From Pseudomonas alliivorans (lineage in GTDB: Bacteria > Pseudomonadota > Gammaproteobacteria > Pseudomonadales > Pseudomonadaceae), in contig NZ_JAFFZW010000010.1 in the NCBI RefSeq assembly GCF_017826695.1, forward strand, positions 124,001-188,000: a stretch of DNA of 64,000 bases. The letters are read 5' to 3'. The notes under the pieces were generated by a model. It had not been told where the DNA came from. It worked only from the letters and a program-made list of their open reading frames with translations, and did not search any database. This document shows, one piece after another, positions 1 to 8,691 of this stretch (the stretch's first letter is position 1; every line of letters begins with the position of its first letter). A program made the position numbers and the translations under genes.

Positions 1-810
1 CAGGCGCAGCGGGTCGAAGTCGGTGTGATTGCTGATGCGCGGCAACACCGGCACCACCACATTCAGCACCTGCTCGACCTTGTCGGTCTGACGCTGATCC
101 AGACCGTCTTCAGCTTCCAGATGCAAGTCCATCACGTACGGCAGCACGCCCACCACCGGCTTGCCGGTGCGCGCTTCCAGCCAGTCCAGGCCCGGCTGCA
201 GCAAGGCGATGTCACCGCGAAAACGGTTGATGATGAAGCCTTTGACCCGCGCCTGCTCGCTGGGCGACAGCAGCTCCAGGGTGCCGACCAGATGCGCGAA
301 AACGCCGCCACGGTTGATGTCGGCGATCAGCAGCACCGGACAATCGACGGCTTCGGCGAAGCCCATGTTGGCAATGTCGTTGGCACGCAGGTTGATCTCG
401 GCAGGCGAACCGGCGCCTTCGACCATGATCACCGGATAGCTGTGCCCCAGCCGCTCATGGGACTCCAGCACCGCGCGCATGGCGATCTCTTTATAGCCGT
501 GATACGCCACCGCATTCATGGTGGTGACCGCACGGCCATGGATGATGACCTGTGCGCCGGTGTCGCTGTTGGGCTTGAGGAGCACCGGATTCATGTCGGT
601 GTGCGGTTGCAGGTAGCAGGCCTGCGCCTGCACCGCCTGTGCACGACCAATCTCGCCGCCGTCGGCGGTCACGGCGCTGTTGAGCGCCATGTTCTGCGGT
701 TTGAACGGCACGACCTTGACACCCTGTCGCGTCAACCAGCGGCACAGCGCGGTCACCAGCGTGCTTTTGCCGGCGTCGGACGTGGTGCCTTGTACCATCA
801 GCGTGGCCAT
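1..810 (-). CDS. cobQ: Cobyric acid synthase, N-terminal part (runs off the window)
   Basis: CobQ amidates the b, d, e and g side chains of adenosylcobyrinic acid a,c-diamide, using glutamine and ATP, in cobalamin synthesis. Only the first 270 codons are present; the reading frame is open to base 1. The visible part is the dethiobiotin-synthetase-like ATPase domain, with GTTSDAGKSTL near residues 8-18 and the FKPQNMALNS stretch typical of CobQ/CbiP. The glutamine amidotransferase half lies outside the window. The ATG overlaps the stop of cobC as ATGA, so it is probably translationally coupled and is the last gene of the riboswitch-led operon seen here. Identity is firm; the missing end cannot be judged. 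Confidence 0.93.
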   Translation of the reverse strand, partial: MATLMVQGTTSDAGKSTLVTALCRWLTRQGVKVVPFKPQNMALNSAVTADGGEIGRAQAVQAQACYLQPHTDMNPVLLKPNSDTGAQVIIHGRAVTTMNAVAYHGYKEIAMRAVLESHERLGHSYPVIMVEGAGSPAEINLRANDIANMGFAEAVDCPVLLIADINRGGVFAHLVGTLELLSPSEQARVKGFIINRFRGDIALLQPGLDWLEARTGKPVVGVLPYVMDLHLEAEDGLDQRQTDKVEQVLNVVVPVLPRISNHTDFDPLRL

Positions 811-1811
811 CAGGATTCCTTGCGGTATTCGAACAGAACAGTGTGCAGACGCCGCCAGTCGGCTTCGTCGCAGGGCAGCCCGAAACGCAGGCTGGAGACT
901 TCAGGGGTCAGGCCTTCGAACAAGCGCAGCAACACCCCGCGTCGGGCACAGAACTCATGAATGGCCTGGGCTTCAGGCGTGACCAGCCACTGAAACAAGG
1001 CACAGCCGCCATGTGGTGCGAGTCCGTACAGCTCAAGCAGGGCCACCAGACGGTCACGCGCCTGATCGCTGCGCAAGCGCTGCTGCACCTGCCATTCGCG
1101 GTCATTCAGACACGCCTGCCCCAGCATCCGCGTCGGGCCGCTGACCGACCACGGGCCGATTTCCTGCGCCAGCAGCCTGAGCAGTGTGGGTTCGGCCAGC
1201 ACGAAGCCAAGCCTGACGCCGGCCAACCCGAAAAACTTGCCGAACGAACGCAGCACGACCAGTCCGATGCGCCAGGTCTCGGCTGCCAGACTCAGCTCAG
1301 GCGTGTTATCCATGAAGGCTTCGTCCACCACCAGCCAGCCGCCCCGCTCTGCCAGCCGCGCATGCCATCCCAGCAGGCGCTCGGCGCTCAGGTGCAAACC
1401 GGTCGGGTTATTGGGGTTGACCACCACCAGCACATCAAGGCTGTCGAGAAAGTAATCCACTTCGTGCTCGCCGACTTCGCGCACCACATAACCATGCTTG
1501 CGCCAGGCATGGGCATGTTCGGCATAGCACGGCGACAGTACACCCACCCGACCGGCGCTGCGCACCCGCGGCAACGCCTGAATCGCCGCCTGCGACCCCG
1601 CTACCGGCAACACCTGTGACACGCCGTAATAAGCGCAGGCGGCAGTCTCGAGACCGTCATCGTTCTCGGGCAGGCGCGCCCATGCACGCAAAGGAATGTC
1701 CGGTACCGGCGCGGACCACGGCGCGATACCGGTAGACAGGTCCAGCCAGTCGGCCTGATTGATGCCGTAATGCTGCGCCGCTGCACGCAGTCGGCCGCCG
1801 TGCTCAAGCAT
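810..1811 (-). CDS. cobC: Threonine-phosphate decarboxylase (CobC, CobD in the Salmonella naming)
   Basis: A 333-residue PLP enzyme of aminotransferase class I/II fold. The family makes (R)-1-amino-2-propanol phosphate from L-threonine phosphate, the arm linking corrin to the nucleotide loop of B12. Visible motifs are NPNNPTG (132-138), VVDEAF with the PLP-contacting Asp near 163, and SFGKFFGLAG with the likely PLP lysine at 192. The ATG at 1811 is preferred over upstream starts because the resulting MLEHGGRL N-terminus is typical of the family and it overlaps the 3' end of cobD by only 8 bp. Its TGA overlaps the cobQ start. A histidinol-phosphate aminotransferase is the main alternative, but the setting argues for CobC. 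Confidence 0.9.
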   Translation of the reverse strand: MLEHGGRLRAAAQHYGINQADWLDLSTGIAPWSAPVPDIPLRAWARLPENDDGLETAACAYYGVSQVLPVAGSQAAIQALPRVRSAGRVGVLSPCYAEHAHAWRKHGYVVREVGEHEVDYFLDSLDVLVVVNPNNPTGLHLSAERLLGWHARLAERGGWLVVDEAFMDNTPELSLAAETWRIGLVVLRSFGKFFGLAGVRLGFVLAEPTLLRLLAQEIGPWSVSGPTRMLGQACLNDREWQVQQRLRSDQARDRLVALLELYGLAPHGGCALFQWLVTPEAQAIHEFCARRGVLLRLFEGLTPEVSSLRFGLPCDEADWRRLHTVLFEYRKES

Positions 1812-2712
1812 AGAATTCCGTCCCGATGCACAGCACCAGCAACCACAGCCACACGCCGCGCTGCACCAGCTCCCAGCCACGGTCGATAGCGTCGGCATCG
1901 GCCGGAACGCCCTCGCCCAGTTGCGGACGCTGGTGCAACTCGCCGTGATAAATCGCCGCGCCACCGAGTTCGACGCCCAATGCGCCAGCACCGGCCGCCA
2001 TCACCGGACCTGCGTTGGGACTGTCCCAGGTCGGTCCCTGAGTGCGCCAACAGCGTAGTGCCAGCCGGGTTTTGCCCAGCAGCGCGTAGGTCAACGCCAC
2101 CAGACGCGCCGGAATGTAGTTGAGCAGGTCGTCGATCTTTGCCGCCGCCCAGCCGAATCGCTCGAAACGTTCGTTGCGGTAGCCCCACATGGCGTCCAGC
2201 GTATTGCTCAGTCGATAGAGCACCACGCCCGGAACACCGGCCACCACAAACCAGAACAGCGCAGCAAACACCGCATCACTGCCGTTTTCCAGCACCGACT
2301 CGGTGGCCGCGCGGGCGACTTCAGTGGCATCCAGTTCGCTGGTCTGGCGGCTGACCAGATAGCCGACCCGACGGCGCGCCTCTTCCAGATCATCGCTGCG
2401 CAATGCCTGAGCCACCGGCTGCACATGCTCACCGAGGCTGCGCATGCCCAGCGCGCAATACAGCGCCAGAATCTCCACCAGCCAGCCTACGAACGGCGCC
2501 CAGCTCAGCAGCGTGGCCAACAGCGTCAGCGGAATCACCGCCACGAACCAGGCGGTGACGCCATGGCTGCGCCAGCCGCGACCGCCGCTGTTGAAGCGCT
2601 GTTCCAGACGATTGGCAAAGCGTCCGAACGCCACCAGTGGATGAGAGCGTTTCGGCTCGCCCAGCAGCGCGTCCAGCGCAACCCCGGCCACGCTCAACAG
2701 CGCCACACTCAT
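1804..2712 (-). CDS. cobD: Adenosylcobinamide-phosphate synthase (CobD/CbiB)
   Basis: A 302-residue integral membrane protein. The family joins the aminopropanol phosphate arm to adenosylcobyric acid, the step immediately after CobC and CobQ. The LLGEPKRSHPL segment near residues 16-26 is the family's N-terminal signature, and there are several hydrophobic segments (around 50-85, 135-160 and the extreme C-terminus). An upstream in-frame start at 2727 exists, but the ATG at 2712 forms an ATGA overlap with bluB, matching the coupling used throughout this operon. Placing the membrane step between the soluble CobC and BluB genes is normal for pseudomonad cob clusters. Confidence 0.91.
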   Translation of the reverse strand: MSVALLSVAGVALDALLGEPKRSHPLVAFGRFANRLEQRFNSGGRGWRSHGVTAWFVAVIPLTLLATLLSWAPFVGWLVEILALYCALGMRSLGEHVQPVAQALRSDDLEEARRRVGYLVSRQTSELDATEVARAATESVLENGSDAVFAALFWFVVAGVPGVVLYRLSNTLDAMWGYRNERFERFGWAAAKIDDLLNYIPARLVALTYALLGKTRLALRCWRTQGPTWDSPNAGPVMAAGAGALGVELGGAAIYHGELHQRPQLGEGVPADADAIDRGWELVQRGVWLWLLVLCIGTEFYA

Positions 2713-3359
2713 TGACTCACTCCCCATTGATTCTCATACAACAGCTCACTCAGCGGACGCGCCTGCGCCCAGCCTTCCAGCACCAGCATCGGTGCGGGAT
2801 AAAATTCCTTTACCGGGCCCAGACAGAGAATCGCCAGCGGCTTGGCCCCTTCGGGCATGTTCAGCAGATCGGCCAATGCATCAGGGTCGAACAGCGACAC
2901 CCAGCCCATGCCCAGCCCTTCGGCGCGTGCGGCCAGCCACAGGTTCTGGATCGCGCAAGACAACGACGCCATGTCCATTTCCGGCAAGGTGCGACGACCA
3001 AAGATGTGCTGCTCGCGACCTTCCATCAGCGCGGCAACCAACACCTCGGCGCAGTCATTGATGCCTTCGACCTTGAGCTTCATGAACGCTTCGGTGCGCT
3101 CGCCCAGTGCCTCGGCCGTGCGGACCCGCTCTTCTTCGACCTGCGCCTGCATCCTGCCGCGCAGTGCCGGGTCGCTGATCCGGATGAACCGCCAGGGCTG
3201 CATCAGTCCGACGCTGGGTGCCTGGTGTGCAGCCTCCAGCAAACGGGCGAGCAGTTCGGGCGCCACGCTGCCACCGACGAAGTGCCGCATGTCGCGACGC
3301 TCGGCAATAGCGCGGTACACCGCTGCCCGCTCTTCATCATTGAACGCGTGCTCGGTCAT
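2709..3359 (-). CDS. bluB: 5,6-dimethylbenzimidazole synthase
   Basis: BluB is a nitroreductase-fold flavoprotein that breaks down FMNH2 with oxygen to form 5,6-dimethylbenzimidazole, the lower ligand of B12. The 216-residue length fits the family. Seen in the sequence are an RRDMRHF segment near residue 21 and LMQPWRFIRI near residue 55, both placed as in BluB and used for FMN binding. The gene overlaps cobB upstream and cobD downstream by 4 bp each. Its presence implies aerobic B12 production with the native lower ligand. A general nitroreductase is the only serious alternative, and the operon position makes that unlikely. Confidence 0.92.
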   Translation of the reverse strand: MTEHAFNDEERAAVYRAIAERRDMRHFVGGSVAPELLARLLEAAHQAPSVGLMQPWRFIRISDPALRGRMQAQVEEERVRTAEALGERTEAFMKLKVEGINDCAEVLVAALMEGREQHIFGRRTLPEMDMASLSCAIQNLWLAARAEGLGMGWVSLFDPDALADLLNMPEGAKPLAILCLGPVKEFYPAPMLVLEGWAQARPLSELLYENQWGVSQ

Positions 3360-4651
3360 GGCTTGAACAGGGCCGCAATCGCCTGGGGACAGGACGGGAA
3401 ATAGAAGTGAATGTAGGAAGCGGTCAGGCGACCCTCGCGATAAACCGCTTCGGCACCGCGCCCGCCGTTGGGGCTGATGCCTCGGGCAATCGGCTGCAAT
3501 TCAGTCGTGGTCAGCGAGTGGTGATAGGTGTGGCCGCGCAACTCCCCTTCCGGCATCTCGACTGCTTGCAGGGCCAGCGCTGCCAAACGCTTCTGCATGG
3601 CCGCCTCGCCCGTCAGCAGGCCAACCAGCTCGGCACGCACGCCTTCGACATCGGTCAGGGCTTGCAGCAGATACAACATGCCGCCACATTCGGCCAGCGT
3701 GGGTTTCCCGGCCGCATGGTGCGCGCGGATGTCGGCCAGCATCGTGGTGTTGGCGGACAGTTCGACGTGATGCAGCTCCGGATAGCCGCCGGGCAAGTAC
3801 AGGCTGTCAGCCTCCGGCAAATGGCTGTCGCGGATCGGCGAGAAGAAGGTCAGTTCGGCGCCCATGGTGCGCAGCAGGTCGAGGCTTGCGCCGTAGGTGA
3901 ACGCAAAGGCTCCATCGCGGGCCACCGCAATGCGCACGCCCTCCAGCCAGCGCTCGACATGAACAGGTTCTGGCGCCGTGAATGTTACCGCTGGAGGCAA
4001 GGCTACCTCGCAGGTGCTGGCCAACGCTGCGGCAGCCATGTCCAGGCGCAGATCAAGGTCGTTGAGTTCGTCGGCCTGGACCAGCCCCAGATGGCGACTG
4101 GGCAGCTCGAAGCCGGTTTCACGGGACAGCGCACCGTACCAGCGCAAGCCTTCGGTCAGGCTGTTTTCCAGCAACTGCGCATGACGTACCGTACCCACGC
4201 GGTTGGCCAGCACGCCGGCAAACGGCAGATCAGGCTGATAGCGCGCCAGCCCCAGCGCCAGAGCACCAAAGGTCTGTGCCATGGCCGTGCCATCGATCAC
4301 GCCGAGCACCGGCACACCGAAATGGCGCGCCAGATCAGCGCTGGACGGCGTACCGTCGAACAGGCCCATCACGCCTTCGATCAGGATCAGGTCCGCCTCT
4401 CCGGCCGCCTCCCACAACAGGCGACGGCTTTCGTCGGCACCGACCATCCACAGGTCCAGTTGAAACACCGGTGCCCCGCTCGCGCGCTCCAGAATCATCG
4501 GATCAAGAAAGTCCGGACCACACTTGAATACGCGCACCTTGCGCCCCTGATTGCGGTGCAGGCGTGCCAGCGCCGCCGTGACCGTGGTCTTGCCCTGACC
4601 AGACGCGGGTGCAGCGATCAGTACTGCCGGACAATCCCTGGGGGTTCTCAT
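3356..4651 (-). CDS. cobB: Cobyrinic acid a,c-diamide synthase (CobB/CbiA)
   Basis: A 431-residue glutamine- and ATP-dependent amidase acting on the a and c carboxylates of (hydrogeno)cobyrinic acid. The N-terminal half is a DTB-synthetase-like ATPase with SGQGKTT at residues 17-23. The C-terminal half is a triad glutamine amidotransferase with the nucleophile Cys in LAECGGMLYL near residue 330 and a late His in HTYHHSL. The ATG at 4651 lies 25 bp after the cobO stop. The symbol follows Pseudomonas usage; it is not the sirtuin that carries the same name in enteric bacteria. Confidence 0.93.
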   Translation of the reverse strand: MRTPRDCPAVLIAAPASGQGKTTVTAALARLHRNQGRKVRVFKCGPDFLDPMILERASGAPVFQLDLWMVGADESRRLLWEAAGEADLILIEGVMGLFDGTPSSADLARHFGVPVLGVIDGTAMAQTFGALALGLARYQPDLPFAGVLANRVGTVRHAQLLENSLTEGLRWYGALSRETGFELPSRHLGLVQADELNDLDLRLDMAAAALASTCEVALPPAVTFTAPEPVHVERWLEGVRIAVARDGAFAFTYGASLDLLRTMGAELTFFSPIRDSHLPEADSLYLPGGYPELHHVELSANTTMLADIRAHHAAGKPTLAECGGMLYLLQALTDVEGVRAELVGLLTGEAAMQKRLAALALQAVEMPEGELRGHTYHHSLTTTELQPIARGISPNGGRGAEAVYREGRLTASYIHFYFPSCPQAIAALFKP

Positions 4652-4676
4652 GACCGAATGCTCACAACTGAAAGGC

Positions 4677-5288
4677 TCACAGTTCTATACCTTTCTGCGC
4701 CCGAATGCCGGACTGAAATGCATGTTTGACGACGCCGATATCCGAAACGGTATCCGCCAGGTCGATCAATTCGGGTTTGGCACCACGGCCGGTTACCACC
4801 ACATGCTGCATCGGTGGACGGGCCTGCAGGTCGGTCAATACCTGCTCAAGATCCAGATAGCCGTGCTTGAGGGCAATGTTCAGCTCGTCGAGCACGACCA
4901 GACCGATGGCCGGGTCGCGCAGCATTTCGAGACTCACGGCCCAGGCGGCTTCGGCGGCCGCGATATCGCGCTGGCGATCCTGGGTTTCCCAGGTGAAGCC
5001 CTCGCCCATCACGTGATAGCGCACCTGCTCGGGGAAACGGCGGAAAAACATTTCCTCGCCTGTGCTGTTGCGCCCCTTGATGAACTGCACCACACCGCAC
5101 TGCATGCCATGGCCCATGGCGCGCGCGAGCATGCCGAACGCCGAGCTGCTTTTGCCCTTGCCGTTGCCGGACAACACCAGCAACAGACCGCATTCATTGG
5201 GTGAGCTGGCGATACGCTCGTCCATCACGGCTTTCTTGCGCTGCATGCGCGCCAGATGGCGTTCGTCGCGTTCGGGGGATTCGTTCAT
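4677..5288 (-). CDS. cobO: Cob(I)yrinic acid a,c-diamide adenosyltransferase
   Basis: CobO/BtuR transfers the 5'-deoxyadenosyl group of ATP to Co(I) of corrinoids. The P-loop SGNGKGKSSS lies at residues 40-49 and the conserved QFIKG and LDELN segments follow. The ORF is open further upstream, but the ATG at 5288 gives the usual 203-residue length and is preceded by GGAGA about 8 bases away. It is the first gene of the operon and lies just downstream of the cobalamin riboswitch, so its expression should fall when adenosylcobalamin is plentiful. Confidence 0.94.
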   Translation of the reverse strand: MNESPERDERHLARMQRKKAVMDERIASSPNECGLLLVLSGNGKGKSSSAFGMLARAMGHGMQCGVVQFIKGRNSTGEEMFFRRFPEQVRYHVMGEGFTWETQDRQRDIAAAEAAWAVSLEMLRDPAIGLVVLDELNIALKHGYLDLEQVLTDLQARPPMQHVVVTGRGAKPELIDLADTVSDIGVVKHAFQSGIRAQKGIEL

Positions 5289-5397
5289 CTCGGCTCTCCG
5301 CTGGGGGGGTCGCGAAAGCAGACGGAAGGACAGCACTGAACAGCACGGCAACGCCCTGCACAGAGCATCACCCTCCGTGATGCCATTGAGTATTTCA

Positions 5398-5585
5398 GGC
5401 CGGTCTCCGGGCTCATGAGCGGGTCATCCTGACAGTGCGCCTTCCCGCGTCGAAACGCAGTGGCATCATGCACAGCCTTGACTCATTTACCGTTGCGGGG
5501 GCAGCGCCGGAATCGGATCGTCAGACCCTCACCGGCTTCCCTGTTTCACCCTGCCAATCGGGAGGATTGCAGAGCACCTGAAACA
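5398..5585 (-). promoter_or_regulatory. Cobalamin riboswitch upstream of cobO
   Basis: Read on the minus strand, this stretch contains the ordered conserved blocks of the B12 riboswitch: CAGGTGC near the 5' end, an AACAGGGAA(G)CCGGTG block, GCTGCCCCCGCAACGGTAA, the B12 box made of GCCACTG, a short loop and GGGAAGGCGC, and the closing CCCGGAGACCGGCC stem. All are in the expected order and spacing. The 3' end lies about 110 bases before the cobO ATG, leaving room for an expression platform. Known function of the class: binding adenosylcobalamin turns down the downstream genes, here the whole cobO-cobQ operon. Confidence 0.95.
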
Positions 5586-5757
5586 AACCGCGAAGGGTAG
5601 AGGGTTGGGGGTGGAGCGTCAATCGACACCGCAGTCCCAAGGGCATAAAGGCCATTCAGCTGCACGGCAGCGCCGGAGGGCGACACGCAATTGAACCTCG
5701 GCCATCAGGGTGTCTCTATCCCTTACTGGACCCAGCCTTTTTCGATGGAGATTCACG

Positions 5758-7086
5758 ATGTTCAAAATCAGACCACAGTACGCCGTACTGCTTCTGCTCG
5801 CAGGCGGCCTTGCGGCGTGCGGCGAGTCTTCGACCTTGCAGGTCTCGGATGGAACAGGGCCTTCTCCCACACTGCCGGAGCCCAATAAGACACTGATTCC
5901 GACGGTCAACATCGCTCCGGCCATCGGCTGGGAAAAAGACGCCAAACCGGTGGCTGCGCCAGGCACCCAGGTCGGCGCCTTCGCTGAAGATCTGGATCAC
6001 CCGCGCTGGCTGTATGTGCTGCCCAATGGCGACGTGCTGGTTGCCGAAACCAACTCACCGGCCAAGCCGGACGACGGAAAAGGCATCCGCGGCTGGGTCA
6101 TGGAAAAGGTCATGGGCCGCGCCGGTGCAGGCGTACCGAGCGCCAACCGCATTACCCTGCTGCGCGACACCGACAACGACGGCGTGGCCGAAACCCGCAG
6201 TGTCTTCCTGCAGAACCTCAATTCGCCGTTCGGCATGACGCTGGTGGGCAACAAGCTGTACGTGGCCGACACCGACCGGCTGATCAGCTTCCCCTACGAA
6301 AGCGGCCAGACTTCGATCAGCGCGCAGCCGACCAAAGTGGTCGATTTGCCGGGCGGCACGCTCAACCACCACTGGACCAAGAACGTCATTGCCAGCAAGG
6401 ACGGCAGCAAGCTGTACGTAACCGTCGGCTCCAACAGCAACGTGGCCGAGAACGGCATGGACAAGGAAGAAGGCCGTGCAGCGATCTGGGAAGTGGACCC
6501 TGCCACCGGCAACCACCGCATCTTCGCCTCGGGCCTTCGCAACCCCAATGGCATGGACTGGGAACCTGCCACTGGCAAGCTGTGGACCGCCGTCAACGAG
6601 CGTGACGAGATCGGCAGCGATCTGGTGCCCGACTACGTGACCTCGGTGCAGGACGGCGGTTTTTACGGCTGGCCTTACAGTTACTACGGCCAGCGCGTGG
6701 ACGAGCGCGTCAAACCGCAGAACCCGGCCCTGGTCGCCAAGGCCATCTCCCCGGATTACGCGGTCGGCCCGCACACGGCTTCACTGGGGCTGGTCTTCGC
6801 TGACGGCAAGACACTGGCAGCACCGTTCAACGAAGGTCTGTTCATCGGCCAGCATGGCTCCTGGAACCGCAAACCGCACAGCGGCTACAAGGTCGTGTTC
6901 GTGCCCTTCAGCGGCGGCAAACCCAACGGCGCACCGGTTGATGTGCTGACCGGTTTCCTCAACAAAGACGAAAAAGCCATGGGCCGCCCGGTAGGAGTAG
7001 TCAATGACCATCGCGGCGGGTTGCTGGTGGCGGATGATGTGGGCAATAAGATCTGGCGGGTGACGTCGATAAAGGCGGCCCAGTAG
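5758..7086 (+). CDS. PQQ-dependent sugar/sorbosone dehydrogenase-like lipoprotein
   Basis: A 442-residue exported lipoprotein: a short basic start, a hydrophobic segment and the lipobox LAAC with Cys near residue 21. The rest is a six-bladed propeller of the soluble glucose/sorbosone dehydrogenase family, with DHPRWLYVLPNGDVLVAET, a GLRNPNGMDW blade, GQHGSWNRKPHSGYKV and a closing GRPVGVV...LLVADD segment. Members oxidise aldoses or sorbosone using PQQ and calcium; the substrate here is not known. The ATG at 5758 is chosen because GGAG lies about 8 bases upstream and it starts the signal peptide; an earlier start at 5710 would bury it. It stands alone, followed by a REP pair. Confidence 0.83.
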   Translation: MFKIRPQYAVLLLLAGGLAACGESSTLQVSDGTGPSPTLPEPNKTLIPTVNIAPAIGWEKDAKPVAAPGTQVGAFAEDLDHPRWLYVLPNGDVLVAETNSPAKPDDGKGIRGWVMEKVMGRAGAGVPSANRITLLRDTDNDGVAETRSVFLQNLNSPFGMTLVGNKLYVADTDRLISFPYESGQTSISAQPTKVVDLPGGTLNHHWTKNVIASKDGSKLYVTVGSNSNVAENGMDKEEGRAAIWEVDPATGNHRIFASGLRNPNGMDWEPATGKLWTAVNERDEIGSDLVPDYVTSVQDGGFYGWPYSYYGQRVDERVKPQNPALVAKAISPDYAVGPHTASLGLVFADGKTLAAPFNEGLFIGQHGSWNRKPHSGYKVVFVPFSGGKPNGAPVDVLTGFLNKDEKAMGRPVGVVNDHRGGLLVADDVGNKIWRVTSIKAAQ

Positions 7087-7114
7087 ATACAAGCCGCCTC
7101 AGGGCGTAAGTTTT

Positions 7115-7202
7115 ATGGGAGGCGGTTGCCGGCGACAGGGCTGTTTCAGGCGCTGAGACGCTGGCCAGGAAACCGGATCGCCGGCAAGCCGCCTCCCGCA
7201 TT
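7115..7202. repeat. REP-type inverted pair
   Basis: Two REP half-elements face each other: GGGAGGCGGTTGCCGGCGA on the left and a GCCGGCAAGCCGCCTCCC copy on the right, about 45 bases apart. The same element occurs at 25172, 27272 and 37498 and in part at 39140 and 59449. It lies in the gap after the sugar dehydrogenase gene and before the convergent NlpC/P60 gene, a usual position for Pseudomonas REPs, which can form large hairpins at transcript ends. Confidence 0.9.
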
Positions 7203-7256
7203 CCCCTGCCAACTGCCAGACATCGGCAGGCGCTTGCGCCCTCGAAACGGCGGTAA

Positions 7257-7799
7257 TCAGGGACGATTCTGTGCCAGGCTCGACGGCTGAATCACGCGTT
7301 TGGCGTTGAGGTAGGCCTTCTGCCAATACGGCTTGTCGAGGCTGTCCAGCTTGACCGTGCCACCGGTGGCCGGCGCATGCACGAAGCGGCCTTCGCCAAC
7401 GTAGATCCCGGCATGGGAAACCTGCGAGCCACCCGAGGTGGCGAAGAAAACCAGATCCCCTGATTGCAGCTGTTCACGGCGCACGTTCGGCGCGCCCATC
7501 ACCACCATGTCACGCGTGGAGCGTGGCAGGGATATCCCCGCAGCATCACGGTACACATAGCCGATCAGGCCACTGCAATCGAAACCCGAATCCGGGGTGT
7601 TGCCACCCCAACGATAAGGCGTGCCGACCAGTCCCAATGCGCGAAACAGCACATCTTCGGCAGCCTGGGAAAGAATCTGGGGAGGAGCAGTCACCACCGG
7701 ACGCTGAACGACCCGGGGCTGGGGAGGCGGCGGTGCGCTGGCGCAGGCGCCAAGCAACGCAACAACAGAGATGACCATCAGGCGCAAAGCAATCGACAT
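7257..7799 (-). CDS. NlpC/P60 family lipoprotein, putative peptidoglycan endopeptidase
   Basis: A 180-residue secreted lipoprotein with lipobox LLGAC near residue 15 and a proline-rich linker, followed by an NlpC/P60 domain. The catalytic Cys is in FDCSGLIGYVY and the His in SHAGIYVG; the RWGGNTP approach to the Cys is typical. Members cut the D-Glu to diaminopimelate bond of peptide stems. The ATG at 7799 is chosen; a GTG two codons upstream (7805) has a slightly better-placed AGG and cannot be excluded. The adjacent gene at 7894 encodes a second protein of the same architecture, so this is probably an old tandem duplication. Confidence 0.87.
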   Translation of the reverse strand: MSIALRLMVISVVALLGACASAPPPPQPRVVQRPVVTAPPQILSQAAEDVLFRALGLVGTPYRWGGNTPDSGFDCSGLIGYVYRDAAGISLPRSTRDMVVMGAPNVRREQLQSGDLVFFATSGGSQVSHAGIYVGEGRFVHAPATGGTVKLDSLDKPYWQKAYLNAKRVIQPSSLAQNRP

Positions 7800-7893
7800 A
7801 ACCACAACAACCTGATCCGGATGCGGCTTACGCTGCCGAGAAGCTCAAAAACGAAAACAGGCCATCGGCCTGTCTGCGTTTTCCATATTTCGT

Positions 7894-8616
7894 TTACTTA
7901 TGGCGTTTTACTGCGGGCTTGACTGTAGTCGATGTCATCGCCGTTGTCTGCTCGGCAACTCCGGGCGCCTTCACTGCAACGGCACCGGGTGCCATTGCCA
8001 GAGGACGCTTGGCTTCGATGAAGGTCTTGCTCCAGTACGCGTCATCGAGGCTGTCGATGCGCACGCCACCGCTGCGGCGGCTGCTGGAGTGGATGAACTG
8101 ATCGTTACCGGCATAGATTGCTGCATGGCTGACACGACCGCGGCCACGTGTGCTGAAGAACAGCAGATCACCCGGCTTGAGATTGTTGCGCGACACCAGA
8201 GGTGCGTCGACGTTGATCATTTCGCGAGTCGAGCGTGGCAGGTTCATGCCGGCCTCTTCGCGAAACAGGAAACCGATGAAGCCGCTGCAATCGAAGCCCG
8301 AACGTGTCGAAGTGCCGCCGAACTGGTAACGCGTACCGATCAGAGCCTTGCCACGTTCAAGGATACTGTCGGCCAGAACCGGCAGTTTGTAGGACTGGTT
8401 GTCAGCAAACTGGGCCAGTTCGTCTTCTGTAGCCATCTCGTCCTGCAGGGCAGCGGCGTCGGCGCGACGAGCTGCGGACTGGGCCGTGACAGTGTTCTGA
8501 TAACGAGGCGCTTGCTGAGCCTGTTCTTGCTGAGAAACCGGCATATTGGCCGAGCAACCGAACAGGAATGTAACGAGTGCGAGGGGCACGAGGGGTGCGA
8601 AGCGAACAACTTGCAT
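7894..8616 (-). CDS. NlpC/P60 family lipoprotein, second copy
   Basis: A protein of about 240 residues with a signal peptide and lipobox FLFGC near residue 21, a 70-residue polar linker, then an NlpC/P60 domain: catalytic Cys in GFDCSGFIGFLF, and SHAAIYAGNDQFIH with the catalytic His. A basic, alanine- and valine-rich tail of about 35 residues follows the domain. It differs from the neighbour at 7257 by the longer linker and tail. The ATG at 8616 is used; a GTG at 8622 is the alternative, and neither has a strong Shine-Dalgarno. It probably remodels peptidoglycan from the outer membrane side. Confidence 0.87.
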   Translation of the reverse strand: MQVVRFAPLVPLALVTFLFGCSANMPVSQQEQAQQAPRYQNTVTAQSAARRADAAALQDEMATEDELAQFADNQSYKLPVLADSILERGKALIGTRYQFGGTSTRSGFDCSGFIGFLFREEAGMNLPRSTREMINVDAPLVSRNNLKPGDLLFFSTRGRGRVSHAAIYAGNDQFIHSSSRRSGGVRIDSLDDAYWSKTFIEAKRPLAMAPGAVAVKAPGVAEQTTAMTSTTVKPAVKRHK

Positions 8617-8691
8617 GGGCACGACCGTGGCTGAACTGTTAAGAAGGCGAGACTATGCCCGCTATCCAAGTCATTTGCAAATTCAATCGAA

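Noticed and set aside
7115..7202. Possible CRISPR-like spaced repeats from the recurring GCCGGC units
   Set aside because: The units are inverted REP pairs dispersed kilobases apart, not direct repeats with regular spacers; no cas gene is present.
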